A stretch of 64,000 bases of DNA from Hippasteria phrygiana (GCA_037893225.1 JAZGUH010000088.1:1338501-1402500); one strand, 5' to 3'; positions 46,601-51,600 are shown, counted from the first letter of the stretch. The notes: generated from the sequence alone by a model not told the origin. Translations and numbers: made by a program.

Positions 46601-48574
46601 CGCGCGTAGTTCTGAGCATGCGCGCGTAGTTCTGAGCATGCGCGCGTAGTTCTGAGCATGCGCGCGTAGTTCTGAGCATGCGCGCGTAGTTCTGAGCATG
46701 CGCGCGTAGTTCTGAGCATGCGCGCGTAGTTCTGAGCATGCGCGCGTAGTTCTGAGCATGCGCGCGTAGTTCTGAGCATGCGCGCGTAGTTCTGAGCATG
46801 CGCGCGTAGTTCTGAGCATGCGCGTCTAGTTCTGAGCATGCGCGTAGTTCTACATGCGTGCGTAGTTCTGAGTATGCGAGCGTGGATCTGATGAGCATGG
46901 GCGCATAGTTACGTGTAATTCTGAGCATGCACAAGACTGGTGAGAACAATGGAAAAGGACCGGTGTCATATGAATATCCGACACATGAATAATTCCCTAT
47001 TATTGGTTAAACCCTCTCACGTGACCGGTCACTGCCCCATTTATCTCCACTTAGGTCCTTTTCCTTTGTTCTCACCAGTCGTGCACATGCTCAGAAGTAC
47101 GTGCACATGCTCAGAAGTACGTGCACATGCTCAGAACTCGCAAAAATTACCGTTACGTCGGCTGCCAGCAGCATCTCAAAAAACTCCCATACATGTAGTA
47201 AAAAGTCTAATAACAATCAATTTGTATTAATTTACCAGACTTGACATTTTGAACTGAAAGAACTAATTGATGGCAATGATCTTTTCTTTCCCTCCAAGGA
47301 TGACGAGGCAAAGAATGATCATCTAAAGCTCAGCATATGGTCTAAAGCCATTCTCAGAGACGAGTAAGTTGTGTCAGCAAATGGTTTTGTCATTTTACAA
47401 CTTGTGCAGGTTTTCTTCAGTTGGTACTTGTTTTTTAAAAAAATTGACAGGATTATTGTTCTTTAGAAGTTAGCACGGTCCTAGCCGCACTTCCAGGCTT
47501 TTCAAATTTTCAGTAGTTGAGGTTTGTGGTGAACTGTAACCAGGATGGAGGAAATTTTTTTCACAGTTCAAGGTGTGTGCTAGAATTTGGCAAGCAATAT
47601 TTTACGATAGTAATGTCACAGCCGGAAATGGTTGTTTTTGTGCACAGGGCTCGCACTATTTGTTCTCTATTAAGCCTGAATGAATTACAAAAACAACAAT
47701 CCATGAAAATATCTATTTCTCATGTATTCATCTTTACTTTAGAACCGTTTTTAGCATTTGTCCTATTTTGATTTCTGTGAAGTTTTTCCAGTAGGAAAGA
47801 TTTATAAACTCCTGCTACCAATAGTCTCTGATTTTCCCCTTCAGTTGGTCTGTAGACCGAGGAACGGGCATCGACCCCTTGGAGAACTACGAAGACACTA
47901 TATTCTTCAGGACGGCAAGGTTGATTCTAGACTCCGGTAAGCATTTCTGTCCATCTCCAAAAAGAATTCCTGTAGCCAGTAACAGTTTAAATTATAACAG
48001 AGATGTTTTCTCTTTTGCCCTGTCCCGACGTAATGTATAAAGCACTGTATACTCGGTGCTTTCCGAGAGCCTGTGTGAAAAAATTCACAGGCTTACTTGG
48101 GCGGGATTCGAACCCACCACTTCCTGCTTACGAGTGCAGAGGTCTTAACCACTTAGGCTCTCGGAAAGCACTGAGTATACAGTGCTTCATACATTACGTC
48201 AGGACAGGGCAAAAGAGAAAACATCTCTGTTATAATTTACATCATCCCGACGCCAAAACAAATCCATCTTCTGAAAGTAACAGTTTACAGTAACAGTCCC
48301 ATATTTTTTGCAGGGTACGACACCTGCTTGGTAGAATACATTCATCTGTTTTAGGTAGGTTTTTGTAAGGGTTCGTTGGTTTTGAAGGGATAAAAAGTAC
48401 ATGTTATAAGTCATGGGTGCATTTCTGTTTTTTTAAGGTGCTGATCTGGAGTATTATTTGCCGGATGTGGATGCCCTTCTTGCAAGCGATGACCTGAGAC
48501 CTCTTCAGGACAATGCAAACTTCCAGTTCATCTTGCGGGCAGGGTACGAGCAAATGGAACGGATTGTGGCATAG
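3005..48574 (+). CDS. NUP133: Nucleoporin NUP133, 25 exons, 5' end outside window
   Basis: Scaffold subunit of the Y (NUP107-160) complex of the nuclear pore. Exons: 3005-3060, 10086-10156, 11853-11938, 15273-15375, 16599-16670, 18062-18297, 19265-19424, 21460-21569, 22613-22719, 24511-24613, 26334-26453, 27268-27373, 28188-28231, 34485-34701, 37147-37280, 38117-38156, 39062-39180, 40095-40154, 41169-41235, 43877-43938, 44079-44141, 46215-46295, 47299-47363, 47845-47936, 48438-48574. All have AG/GT borders and all phases join, giving 836 codons and a TAG. Family landmarks: [14 protein letters not shown] (end of propeller), [72 protein letters not shown]. Vertebrate NUP133 has about 1150 residues, so roughly 320 N-terminal residues lie upstream. 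The identification is firm. The four smallest 5' exons rest on phase and weak similarity, so those edges are less sure. Confidence 0.93.
3363..3823. mobile_element. hAT-type miniature element, 8-bp TSD
   Basis: CATTTCAT at 3355-3362 and 3824-3831. Same family as 649-1055 (ends TAGGGCTGTT / GGACAGCTCTA). It begins 300 bp after the first NUP133 exon seen. Confidence 0.88.
4030..4642. mobile_element. TTAA-flanked TIR element, family R (copy 1)
   Basis: TTAA at 4026-4029 and 4643-4646. Begins AGGTAGTGTACACGATTGG. The inside contains a CCAACGATTG/CAATCGTTGG palindrome. A truncated inverted relative follows at about 4653-5035. Confidence 0.82.
5828..6233. mobile_element. TTAA-flanked TIR element, family R (copy 2)
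   Basis: TTAA at 5824-5827 and 6234-6237. Begins ATGTAGTGTATACGATTGG; ends CCAATCATACTACCT. Confidence 0.82.
7233..7772. mobile_element. TIR element, GC-rich interior
   Basis: Ends AATAAGGCCTTTTCA / TGAAAAGGCCTATT. The inside has an inverted CCCGGGGCGA-type segment (7260-7400). No coding sequence recognised. Confidence 0.6.
7811..7933. mobile_element. Miniature TIR element, 6-bp TSD (copy 1)
   Basis: TCTTGA at 7805-7810 and 7934-7939. Ends CAGGCATGCAACTT / AAGTTGCATGCCTG. 123 bp. Confidence 0.9.
8017..8297. mobile_element. piggyBac-like TTAA miniature, family P (copy 1)
   Basis: TTAA at 8013-8016 and 8298-8301. Ends CCCCTTGAGTA / TACGCAAGGGG. The inside has the words GTTTGTGCAGT and ACTGCACAAAC and a partial internal duplication. 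Confidence 0.85.
8558..8701. mobile_element. Miniature TIR element, 6-bp TSD (copy 2)
   Basis: ATTATA at 8552-8557 and 8702-8707; same ends as copy 1. 144 bp. Confidence 0.9.
8786..9365. mobile_element. TIR element, ~580 bp
   Basis: Ends CTGCAGCTGATTTCATGAAAC and, inverted, CTGCAGCCGATTTCACGAAAC. TTGCGCAGCTACGCAA palindrome near 8854. Confidence 0.65.
9580..9777. mobile_element. TIR miniature, TGGAAGTTACCC family (inverted copy)
   Basis: Matches 45941-46148 in reverse; the right end reads GGGGTAACTTCCA. Related copies: 15060-15200, 40803-41020. Confidence 0.65.
9809..10010. mobile_element. TIR miniature, GTAGTCAAGTCC family (copy 1)
   Basis: Ends CAGAGTTGTAGTCAAGTCC and, inverted, CAGGGCTGTAGTCGAGTCC. 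Contains a 10-11-bp GATGGACTTGT tandem. Confidence 0.75.
10440..10640 (+). mobile_element. tRNA-derived SINE, family B
   Basis: tRNA-like head 10448-10510 (GGTCGAGTGGTAATAGAAAG; B box GGTTCGAGTCC), then body words GAGTATACAGTGTTTATCAT and AATTTACATCATCCCAATGC. Confidence 0.72.
10640..11560. other. Intron, nothing recognised
   Basis: Between NUP133 exons at 10156 and 11853. Repeated ACTAGAC words and a short AGTGAT pattern only. Confidence 0.4.
11565..11803 (+). mobile_element. tRNA-derived SINE, family A
   Basis: tRNA-like head at 11658-11732 with A box TAGCTCAGTTGGTAGAGC and B box GGTTCGAATCC, preceded by CAAAGACACTGACAATTTGG and followed by GTTCACTTCGAAAATTCATT and CTAGTCAGTTTCCCTTGTGG. 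Repeated occurrence with shared flanks argues against a true tRNA gene. Confidence 0.85.
12828..13802. mobile_element. TTAA-flanked TIR element, 975 bp, inside the TIR element
   Basis: Flanked by TTAA at 12824-12827 and 13803-13806. The terminal inverted repeats AGGGTGGCTGCAATG / CATTGCAGCCACCCT are perfect. The inside carries a decayed minus-strand coding fragment (13245-13440) and TGACGTCA sites near 12985 and 13620. Confidence 0.8.
13245..13440 (-). pseudogene. P2X7 intracellular-domain-like fragment (tentative)
   Basis: Minus-strand frame: acidic stretch [20 protein letters not shown], then SESDS and RERLENNDC before a TAG at 13247-13245. [10 protein letters not shown] and RLENND resemble the start of invertebrate proteins with the P2X7 cytoplasmic zinc-binding domain, which usually continue with WC-rich sequence. 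That continuation is missing. A break near 13430 suggests a shift or lost exon. Assignment from memory of the family, so tentative. Confidence 0.35.
14171..14430 (+). repeat. (CTT)n microsatellite, ~81 units, then poly-T
   Basis: Uninterrupted CTT from about 14171 to 14415, then about 15 T. Long Ser, Phe or Glu frames here are artefacts of the repeat. Confidence 0.98.
15060..15200. mobile_element. TIR miniature, TGGAAGTTACCC family (5' truncated)
   Basis: Starts within the family and ends GGGTGACTTCCA. It lies 73 bp before a NUP133 exon, with a C15-A13 run between. Confidence 0.6.
15398..15690 (+). mobile_element. tRNA-derived SINE, family C
   Basis: B-box-like GGTTCGATTCCC at 15476, then GGGTTTTCAGTCCCTACCTG and GGGGTTTTCCTCCCAGGAAA. 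Begins 23 bp after a NUP133 exon. Confidence 0.7.
16075..16530. repeat. CCAACAAAATCC-rich repeat
   Basis: Many spaced copies of AACAAAATCCAACA and its inverse TGTTGGATTTTGTT at the right end. Ends 70 bp before a NUP133 exon. A relative lies at 38315-38710. Confidence 0.65.
16900..17175 (+). repeat. Dispersed repeat T (GGTGAGATTTGTC...CCAATCTCACC), copy 1
   Basis: Short inverted ends GGTGAGATT / AATCTCACC. Other copies: 17495-17995 (split by 17671-17877) and 51335-51600. Confidence 0.75.
17495..17995 (+). repeat. Dispersed repeat T, copy 2, split by a family P element
   Basis: Same sequence as copy 1 on both sides of 17671-17877. Confidence 0.75.
17671..17877. mobile_element. piggyBac-like TTAA miniature, family P (copy 2)
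   Basis: TTAA at 17667-17670 and 17878-17881. Ends CCCCTTGGGCACGG / CCGTACGCAAGGGG. It splits a copy of the 51335-51600 repeat, where an unoccupied TTAA is seen at 51494. Confidence 0.92.
19613..19640 (+). repeat. (TA)n microsatellite
   Basis: About 14 TA units next to the hammerhead-like core. Confidence 0.95.
19683..19709 (-). ncRNA. Hammerhead-ribozyme-like core
   Basis: On the minus strand: CUGAAGA, stem AGGUGCA/UUGCACC, then GAAA followed by GCUC. CUGANGA plus stem II plus GAAA is the hammerhead catalytic core. GCUC can pair with GAGC about 20 nt on. I could not assign the UH cleavage step with confidence. A (TA)n run lies next to it (19613-19640). This arrangement is known from Penelope-like elements. 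Confidence 0.5.
20178..20347. mobile_element. Short TIR element
   Basis: Ends TAATGTGTGAGA / TCACTCACACATTA; the interior repeats CAGCTTTT-type words. Confidence 0.5.
20905..20975 (-). mobile_element. SINE family B head fragment
   Basis: GGACTTGAACCCAGCCATGA (B box inverted) through TTAATCACTCGACC, next to the TIR element 20975-21405. Confidence 0.5.
20975..21405. mobile_element. TIR element, TGTGACCCGCTCTGCA family
   Basis: Ends TGTGACCCGCTCTGCAAAAA and, inverted, TTTTTGCAGAGTGGGTCGCA. A relative was the target of the hAT-like element at 41579. Confidence 0.75.
21800..22160 (-). pseudogene. piggyBac transposase N-terminus, broken by a 68-bp insertion
   Basis: Begins [17 protein letters not shown], then after a 68-bp insertion continues [17 protein letters not shown] with a long Asp/Ser/Glu run, the acidic N-terminal region usual in PGBD-like transposases. 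A Gly/Arg run ([12 protein letters not shown]) follows in another frame. The DDD catalytic core is absent. Confidence 0.72.
22037..22104. mobile_element. 68-bp insertion with hammerhead-like stem in the piggyBac remnant
   Basis: The word CAGCATCTTG is repeated at 22037-22046 and 22105-22114 and bounds the insertion. On the plus strand the inserted piece holds GGACAG-loop-CTGTCC followed directly by GAAACGTC, as after stem II of a hammerhead ribozyme. The other core strand is degenerate (CTTGAGGA). Confidence 0.5.
22720..23800. other. Intron, nothing recognised
   Basis: Between NUP133 exons ending 22719 and starting 24511. Frames with minus-strand openness around 23181-23603 show no recognisable protein features. 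Confidence 0.4.
24100..24460. mobile_element. TIR element, GGCCTGGCC-rich
   Basis: GGAGTGGATAATCTGTGGTC left and, inverted, GGAGTGGTTAATCTGTGGTC right. Arms continue with GGCCAGGCC..TTGAAAAGCC. Ends 50 bp before a NUP133 exon. Confidence 0.75.
24713..25100. mobile_element. hAT-type miniature element, third copy, left end decayed
   Basis: Matches the interior and right end (GGACAGCCCTA) of the 649-1055 family. The left end lost the TAGGG start and no TSD could be read. Confidence 0.7.
25125..25235. repeat. Inverted pair of CGAAAC/GTTTCG motif repeats
   Basis: GGCCTAATGTTTCGAACTTA near 25131 and, inverted, GTTCAAAACGTTAGGCC near 25213, each with a CTTTGAGAAAGA-like companion. Resembles degenerate element ends of the Penelope/hammerhead type. 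Confidence 0.4.
25630..25934 (+). mobile_element. SINE family A, first unit of a tandem pair
   Basis: Head at 25795-25868. The body on both sides matches 11565-11803. The unit repeats directly at 25935. Confidence 0.9.
25935..26215 (+). mobile_element. SINE family A, second unit of a tandem pair
   Basis: Head at 26103-26178, few differences from the first unit; head-to-tail, period about 308 bp. Ends 119 bp before a NUP133 exon. Confidence 0.9.
26800..27065 (-). mobile_element. SINE family A, inverted copy plus partial plus-strand end
   Basis: Minus-strand head at 26808-26885, upstream body to about 26985. Then a plus-strand B-box end (GGTTCAAATCCCACTCCTGG) and tail to 27065. Confidence 0.75.
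27543..28030. mobile_element. TIR repeat, family S (ATACGGACGACGG type)
   Basis: Starts after TTAA with TCTCTTGAATACGGATGACG, then AAAGACCACCTGGCCAGTTG and, 300 bp on, GAATAGATGGAGCTTTTTCA. Related copies: 16716-16800, 18886-19155, and inverted 23800-24066 (ending AAGAGGTTAA). Confidence 0.65.
28932..29381 (+). repeat. 5' LTR of the Ty3/gypsy element
   Basis: 450 bp, identical by eye to 33582-34031. It starts TGTAG and ends CTACA. A GTATTAAACC box near 29260 and ATTAAAAGTAG near 29331 could be promoter or polyadenylation signals. Confidence 0.95.
29383..29400 (+). promoter_or_regulatory. Primer-binding site of the Ty3/gypsy element
   Basis: TGGTGACCCTGACGTGAT begins two bases after the LTR, the usual place for a tRNA primer site, and starts with TGG, complementary to a tRNA CCA end. 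I did not assign the tRNA. Confidence 0.7.
29425..30434 (+). pseudogene. gag: gag of the Ty3/gypsy element, one frameshift
   Basis: Structural protein of the retroelement. The first frame (from ATG 29425) gives a Pro-rich N-terminus ending [11 protein letters not shown]. Near 29560 the similarity moves to another frame ([19 protein letters not shown] onward), as expected after a single-base loss, and continues to 30434. Near the C-terminus a Cys/His cluster ([18 protein letters not shown]) is the zinc knuckle. The last 160 nt overlap the pol frame, which is one step back (-1), suggesting frameshift expression of pol. This copy probably cannot make full-length Gag unless the shift is a sequencing error. 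Confidence 0.85.
30275..33520 (+). CDS. pol: pol polyprotein of the Ty3/gypsy element
   Basis: An uninterrupted frame; the start shown is the frame opening, since pol is likely made by -1 frameshift from gag. Protease: [13 protein letters not shown] (near 30460). Reverse transcriptase: [15 protein letters not shown] and the catalytic YIDDLL (31361-31378). RNase [16 protein letters not shown] (near 31812) and [11 protein letters not shown]. Integrase: zinc-binding H..H..C..C ([11 protein letters not shown] ... CQKCQQC, near 32390-32510), then D, D and E of the catalytic core in [13 protein letters not shown] and [10 protein letters not shown] chromodomain is not evident. All catalytic residues I could check are present. 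Confidence 0.95.
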   Translation: MLVSLEVWHQCTQMHQSLHASLTTTAGPGKLPSQRLAATGQSGSNTTGRLFYVTDKSTGTRFLVDTGAEVSVLPRGQKSRAQPTSVQLQAVNHSPIVTYGERSLTLDFGLRRVFRWVFIVADLPTPIIGADFLRQFSLLVDVKNQRLVDSITNLAISGVRSGDPSASPMFVNATSSQYDELFRQYPDVTRPVYKQTEVRHNITHHIETHGPPVAARPRRLAPDRLPIAKAEFDHMLSLGIVQPSSSEWSSPLHMVPKKTPGDWRPCGDYRALNGNTIPDCYPIPHLQDFSSNLHGCRFFSKVDLVRAYHQIPVEPADIRKTAITTPFGLFEFVRMPFGLRNAAQTFQRFVDEVTRGLPFIFAYIDDLLIASSSEAEHKEHLRLLFDRLSQNGIVINLHKCQFGEPSLTFLGHLVNQHGVCPLPEKVQVIRDFPEPASLSKLREFLGLVNFYRRFIPHCADMLQPLTDQLKNRKKKNEPLQLGSNEQLAFEHVKATLADATLLVHPQTDAPLCLLVDASDKAVGGVLQQHIDGVWQPLSFFSKRLQPAETRYSTFGRELLALYLCIKHFRHMLEGRKFSAYTDHKPLTYALHSKPDRHSPREIRQLDLISQYTSDIRHISGRENAAADALSRLEVNALPANTTIDFDAIAKAQINDDELKHLSDTSLQLKAVPLQTSQGTIVCDTSTGTPRPFIPAQFRRTVFDVLHGLSHPSIRTTQQLITARFVWPGINRDVRVWARTCQKCQQCKIHRHIKLPLGTFPMPDARFSHIHIDLVGPLPPSAGQNYLLTCVDRFTRWPEAIPIPDMTAETVAHAFVSHWVSRFGAPATITTDRGRQFESKLFRSLTNMLGCQRIRTTSYHPAANGMVERLHRQLKASLKAHANPRWMESLPLVLLGIRAAIKSDIGFSPAEMVYGTTVRLPGEFIAPSNVHADLDPSIYVDRLRCHMQDISPTPPRSQQRQSHIPPDLDKCTHVFVRHDAVRKPLQPPYNGPFRVIKRASKYLVLDLNGRRDAVAKDRLKVAYLDEDWAPVSPQQVRENTPAETVLPESHPSPNTPSPKQQRSTRSGRRVHWPAKYEQFDCH
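33582..34031 (+). repeat. 3' LTR of the Ty3/gypsy element
   Basis: 450 bp, no difference from the 5' LTR seen. It is preceded by a purine tract at about 33568-33578 (plus-strand primer). Confidence 0.95.
34785..34935 (-). mobile_element. SINE family A, partial, inverted
   Basis: Head 34808-34885 on the minus strand, flanked by AGTGAACAAAGAAACTGGCA. Confidence 0.8.
35160..35440 (+). mobile_element. LINE RT C-terminal fragment, same family as 12205-14160
   Basis: Reads in shifted frames as [15 protein letters not shown], then [16 protein letters not shown], then [20 protein letters not shown], matching the end of the LINE at 12.2-14.2 kb and the usual WNSLP ending. No stop-free full frame. 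Confidence 0.65.
35711..36348. mobile_element. TIR element, 638 bp
   Basis: Near-perfect ~29-bp ends beginning CAGGGCCCATGTGCATAAAA. Interior rich in CTAGTTGGCAACTA words. No coding sequence and no clear TSD. Confidence 0.8.
36482..36974. mobile_element. TTAA-flanked TIR element, family R (copy 3)
   Basis: TTAA at 36478-36481 and 36975-36978. AGGTAGTGTACACGATTGG / CCAATCATGTACACTGCCT. The core palindrome is present. Confidence 0.88.
37570..37859. mobile_element. hAT-like TIR element with an internal 29-bp minisatellite
   Basis: ACAGATAG at 37562-37569 and 37860-37867. Inverted ends of about 30 bp begin CAGTGTTGGAGCAAAGGC. Between them about six 29-bp units (CTAAGGCCAAGGCTTTGACC plus CATCAAGGCC overlap) fill the left part; the right arm has only one related word. 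Confidence 0.85.
38315..38710. repeat. CCAACAAAATCC-rich repeat, second copy
   Basis: Shares ATGGCCCTGCTAAATCCAAC and the following words with 16075-16200; split by 38488-38681. Confidence 0.6.
38488..38681. mobile_element. TIR miniature, GTAGTCAAGTCC family (copy 2)
   Basis: Ends CAGGGATGTAGTCGAGTCC / GACTACAACTCTG. Flanked by GAGCCC on both sides; inserted in the CCAACAAAATCC repeat. Confidence 0.72.
40253..40668. mobile_element. TIR element, ATGTGACCTG family
   Basis: Ends CATATGTGACCTG / CAGGTCGCATAT, about 415 bp, no coding sequence. Confidence 0.6.
40803..41020. mobile_element. TIR miniature, TGGAAGTTACCC family
   Basis: Left end TGGAAGTTACCC intact, core word shared, right end decayed (ATTGGGTTA). 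Confidence 0.65.
41070..41150 (+). mobile_element. SINE family A, 3' fragment
   Basis: GAGGGTCGCAGGTTCAAATC then TTTGTTCACTTTGAAAATTC; ends about 20 bp before a NUP133 exon. Confidence 0.55.
41579..42655. mobile_element. 1.08-kb hAT-like TIR element, 8-bp TSD
   Basis: CCCACTCT at 41571-41578 and 42656-42663. Ends AAGGCTGTTCGATAT and, read inward on the right, TTAAGCCTGTTCGATAT, followed by many ATATCG words in both arms. It split an older repeat whose end reads GTGACCCACTCTGCA. No long coding frame, so non-autonomous. Confidence 0.82.
42757..43469. mobile_element. TTAA-flanked TIR element, family Q (copy A, inverted, with insertion)
   Basis: Left TTAA 42753-42756, right site decayed to TTGA. 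Ends CCCTTTACTTACCA / TGTGGTAAGGAAAGGG. Matches copy B in inverse order over nearly its whole length, apart from extra sequence at about 42831-42988. Confidence 0.82.
43522..43668. mobile_element. Miniature TIR element, 6-bp TSD (copy 3)
   Basis: CCAGTT at 43516-43521 and 43669-43674; same ends as copies 1 and 2. 147 bp. Confidence 0.9.
44165..44755 (-). mobile_element. SINE family A, inverted, split by a CCCTAACC-bounded repeat
   Basis: Pieces 44165-44260 and 44520-44755. Between them a repeat bounded by CCCTAACCTACC and GGGGTTAGGGTTAA made of ATTTTGGCGGATTCAGGA-like words; a relative lies at 26520-26755. Confidence 0.6.
44982..45261. mobile_element. piggyBac-like TTAA miniature, family P (copy 3)
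   Basis: TTAA at 44978-44981 and 45262-45265. Ends CCCCTTGGGTAC / GTACGCAAGGGG. Shares its right TTAA with the next element. Confidence 0.88.
45266..45837. mobile_element. TTAA-flanked TIR element, family Q (copy B)
   Basis: TTAA at 45262-45265 and 45838-45841. Ends CCCTTTCCTTACCACA / TGTGGTAAGGAAAGGG. Directly abuts the family P copy 44982-45261. Confidence 0.85.
45941..46148. mobile_element. TIR miniature, TGGAAGTTACCC family (best copy)
   Basis: Ends TGGAAGTTACCC / GGGTAACTTCCA, perfect. The core word TAGATCTGGGCCCAGGAAAA is shared by all four copies. It ends 66 bp before a NUP133 exon. Confidence 0.75.
46455..47190. mobile_element. Foldback-like TIR element with a 20-bp array in its left arm
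   Basis: Outer arms match inverted (ATGGGAGATTTTTGAGA left; TCTCAAAAAACTCCCAT right), as do inner arms around 46935-46975 and 47051-47080 (GACTGGTGAGAACAA / TTGTTCTCACCAGTC). Between outer and inner arm lies the tandem word: about 18 copies on the left, three on the right. Located in NUP133 intron 46295-47299. Confidence 0.8.
46507..46870 (+). repeat. 20-bp minisatellite, ~18 units
   Basis: Unit TAGTTCTGAGCATGCGCGCG, fifteen perfect copies to 46806 then variants to about 46870. The inverted counterpart is GTGCACATGCTCAGAAGTAC, three copies at 47091-47140. The long Arg/Cys/Ala frames here are artefacts. Confidence 0.97.
47985..48265 (-). mobile_element. SINE family B, inverted-repeat arrangement
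   Basis: Minus-strand copy with its head at 48103-48160 and body at 47985-48072. The body recurs inverted at 48158-48245, so two ~80-bp arms flank the head. Lies in the last NUP133 intron. Confidence 0.75.
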
Positions 48575-48842
48575 GACGTTAAATTTCTGCTCGACAACTT
48601 CTTCTGCTTATCCCAAGAGATTCAAAGTGGCCTCAGCAATCCACACTCACTGTAAAAAATGGTTTGCCGTACGGATGCCAATTCAAGCCATTACAAACGA
48701 TTCAAAGTCAATGGTTAAGAAAGGAGATGATATTTTACAAGCTATTAGATTCTGTAGCCAGAAAGATGAGTCTATTCGGTCGATTCACAACTCGGTGCGC
48801 TGCCAGTGGCAAGTCGGGAAGAGAGCCAAATTACGCAGTGCA

Positions 48843-49040
48843 TCATGGGAAAAAGTCGACATCGCAAAACCGGAAGTGGGTATCGCCAGTGCATCGACCG
48901 TACTTCTTACACCCCTTCTCCGCTAAATCTATCAACTCCTCTCTCTTCTTTCCTGCACAAGGTATTCCCCGATTAGTCAAAAATTGCTTTAACTCATCCA
49001 CTCGTTCGCGCAAAGTCCATACAGCTGTACTGTCCACCAT
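48843..49040 (-). CDS. Small SAP-like-domain ORF, probably a gene or element fragment
   Basis: MVDSTAVWTLRERVDELKQF, then LTNRGIPCAGKKREELIDLA: a helix-turn-helix arrangement like a SAP DNA-binding motif. It is followed by an unrelated tail and stop. It lies 270 bp past the NUP133 stop, antisense. GTTGTGAATCGACC near 49078 recurs inverted near 48782, so the piece may belong to a small repeat. Similar N-termini occur in YqaJ-type invertebrate proteins (recalled, unverified). Confidence 0.4.
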   Translation of the reverse strand: MVDSTAVWTLRERVDELKQFLTNRGIPCAGKKREELIDLAEKGCKKYGRCTGDTHFRFCDVDFFP

Positions 49041-49595
49041 CTAATACAACGCGATAGACGCTATGTCGAACCCGAAAGTTGTGAATCGACCCAATTGACC
49101 TGGATCTGTATAATTTAACAAACGGCATGCTGTTGTTTGCAGTTGATATTGATAATTGACCCACCACCATTTGTATAAAGTTCTTGGACAACCTTTCCTG
49201 ACGTGCAGTATAGCGCGTAGCAGTGTACTGCAGTCACAAGCGCTCGTAGCGCGTTTGTTGCAAGTATCTCTGACCGGAGTTGTCTTGGAAGTGTCTGAGA
49301 CCATTTTTCTCATAGTGTTTACGTGTATGAACATGTGGATTACGTTTACGCTTGACGTGCGTTCTCGCATTGCGTATTAACGAACAGGACACACAAGCAG
49401 GCGCTTGCACGACTTCGGAAGTTTTTTATATTTGTCTAAGGTGGGATATAGATTTCATGTACAAAGGGGGGGGGGGGGGGGGGGGAGTGGAGAAATATTT
49501 TTTTTTTTTTACTTAAACAAATGAAACTGCTGAGAAGTACCGGTAGTTCATTTTGCTTTCAACTTTATACATGTAACTTTATGCAAGGCGGTTAA

Positions 49596-49925
49596 AGGTG
49601 ATATACAACGTTTGCAAATAAAAAAATTAAATTAATTATTATGTAATACCTTACTTGACTTTTTTTTAGCCCGAGTAAATAATAGTCTCAAGCATCCAGT
49701 GAAATCATGGCACCTGCTGTGCTGTCATTTCCGAGGAAAGTGGAATTTTCATATCAATTTCCAGTGATGGTCGGCCAACCACTGTTGGGAAAAAATTCCC
49801 GTTTTCAAATACTGCAATTTACCAACTTTAGTTAGTTTACGTTTTGTTTGGCAATTGGTTACACACCTGTGAACGGGTGAAAGCCAGACATATATATGAA
49901 GCATGATATGGGGCAGAGGGAACCC

Positions 49926-49958
<33 letters not shown>

Positions 49959-50326
49959 GGTCATTGTGTTCCCGGAATCTCAGGAATTCTTTTCAGATCT
50001 CTAGGGGGGATGTGTTGGGTAACAATAGTCTGGAGAGTGTATAGGGTATAGGGACAAAAAGGGGGGTACCCCTCTGCCCCATATCGTGCTGGGTATAAAG
50101 CCAGATGCATGTAGTCCGGTTCCCTGACATAATTCGTTGACGTCTATAAATTGCTCCGTTTTGTCTGAAGTAGGGCTAGGGTCAGGGACCACACTTCAAG
50201 AACAGCATTTTTTTCTCTCTCTGCTTTCCCAGTGTATATATGCACACTGTATTTGCTATAGAATACAAACCCCAAATCCATTCATTTCTAAAAAATTGCA
50301 GCAAAAGCTAATGTTGTTTTCCACCT
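49596..50326. mobile_element. TTAA-flanked TIR element, family R (copy 4, with C/G tract)
   Basis: TTAA at 49592-49595 and 50327-50330. Begins AGGTGATATACAACG and ends CCACCT. Contains a ~28-base C run (49928-49956). Immediately followed by a family P copy. Confidence 0.72.
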
Positions 50327-50334
50327 TTAATTAA

Positions 50335-50547
50335 CCCTTTGAAGCCGGATGACAGCTATAGCCGCCAAAAAAAAATTCGGTGCCACCAGGCCGGATGATG
50401 ACGTCTATACACGCCGTTTTCTGCAGTTTCAATCCACTGTTGGATTATTGTGTATGTTACACTTGGCTGCACAAACCTCTTGTGTCCGTTTCGCTTGGCT
50501 GCACAGGCCGCCCCGGCGCCTCACTATAAATAAATTACTTCAAGGGG
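50335..50547. mobile_element. piggyBac-like TTAA miniature, family P (copy 4, diverged)
   Basis: TTAA at 50331-50334 and 50548-50551. Ends CCCTTTGAAG / CTTCAAGGGG. Interior related to the family in inverted orientation. Confidence 0.8.
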
Positions 50548-50766
50548 TTAATTAAAGTGTGATCTGGCATGATGAAATGATCCGGGGCTGCCAGATTTTC
50601 TTAATTCCTCATCAGGGTCATTTTTCAAAATGAAGGAGGGAACAAATAAAATTGTGGAAAATAAAGCTTTGCAGCAGAAGGGCTTGATTCAGTGACTAGC
50701 CCTGCATGTTAAACACTTGTCAGAACTGCTGCGGGCTCATCATCAGCCTTGCTTCTTGGTAACTTA

Positions 50767-51130
50767 CAGTGGTGTGCAAAATTATTCGAACACTTGGCAC
50801 ATTTTAGGTACTTTAGTTGTTTGTGATGAAATGGCAATCAATATACCAATGTACATTCAAATGAAACCCTCTGGAATGAACTTCAGAAGACTTGGAACAG
50901 CATTAGTGTAGAAACTCTCAGGAAATATATGGACACTATGCCCGAAAGATGTGCCACAGTGATTGCTGTCAAGGGTGGACACACAAAATATTAGAGTAAA
51001 GTTTGATAAAAAAAAATGGTAGGACCTTTTCTATTTAATACAGGTGAAAAATGTAAGCCAGGCATTGTAAGGCATTAAATATCAATTCCTTCAGATATGT
51101 CAAGTGTTCGAATAATTTTGCAAACCACTG
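50767..51130 (+). mobile_element. Tc1/mariner deletion derivative, 364 bp
   Basis: TA at 50765-50766 and 51131-51132. The inverted termini of about 28 bp begin CAGTGGTGTGCAAAATTATT, one mismatch between arms. The inside keeps only the 3' end of the transposase gene. Confidence 0.92.
50872..50994 (+). pseudogene. Tc1 transposase C-terminal remnant
   Basis: Forty codons, WNELQKTWNSISVETLRKYM through TMPERCATVIAVKGGHTKY and TAG. This is the typical end of Tc1 transposases (SMPxR...GGxTKY). The DNA-binding and DD(E/D) parts are deleted, so it depends on a helper for movement. Confidence 0.88.
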
Positions 51131-51334
51131 TACCTGTAATGGATCTATGATGTGATGTTTTGATTTTCAAGAAGTGATAAAACAAAGGATATACCACCGC
51201 ATTAGAATAAAAAAAAGGGAATTTCAGAGGTGTCTATGGATAATGTTATGTGATTTTAGTGCTGTTCTTATGCTATTTTGCAGACAAGTAGTTCCTGGTT
51301 TTGCTTAACAAAAATAGCGCCCTAAAATAGCATG

Positions 51335-51600
51335 CCAGGGGTGAGATTTGTCGGGATTTTTCCCGATTTCAGGACTTTTTGGTTGGGATTTCAGAATTTT
51401 TAAAGAATCTCTTGCAATCTGGAATTCCTGAGGTGTTGTCCTGAAGGTGTTTTTACCTGTAAAAGTGGATATAGACCAATAAAAACGGATATTTTAAGGG
51501 GGATGCCTTTATTAGGCAAATACAAACTATATGTTGATCTGGGGTCCTCGTGGATTTTTCGTGGATTATTCATTTTTGGCCAATCTCACCCCTGAGCTAC
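51335..51600 (+). repeat. Dispersed repeat T, copy 3, unoccupied TTAA
   Basis: GGATATTTTAAGGGGG at 51488-51503 is the empty-site equivalent of the insertion at 17667-17881. Confidence 0.8.

Noticed and set aside
46411..46949. Repetitive Arg/Cys/Ala frames of 120-147 codons
   Set aside because: Artefact of the 20-bp minisatellite.
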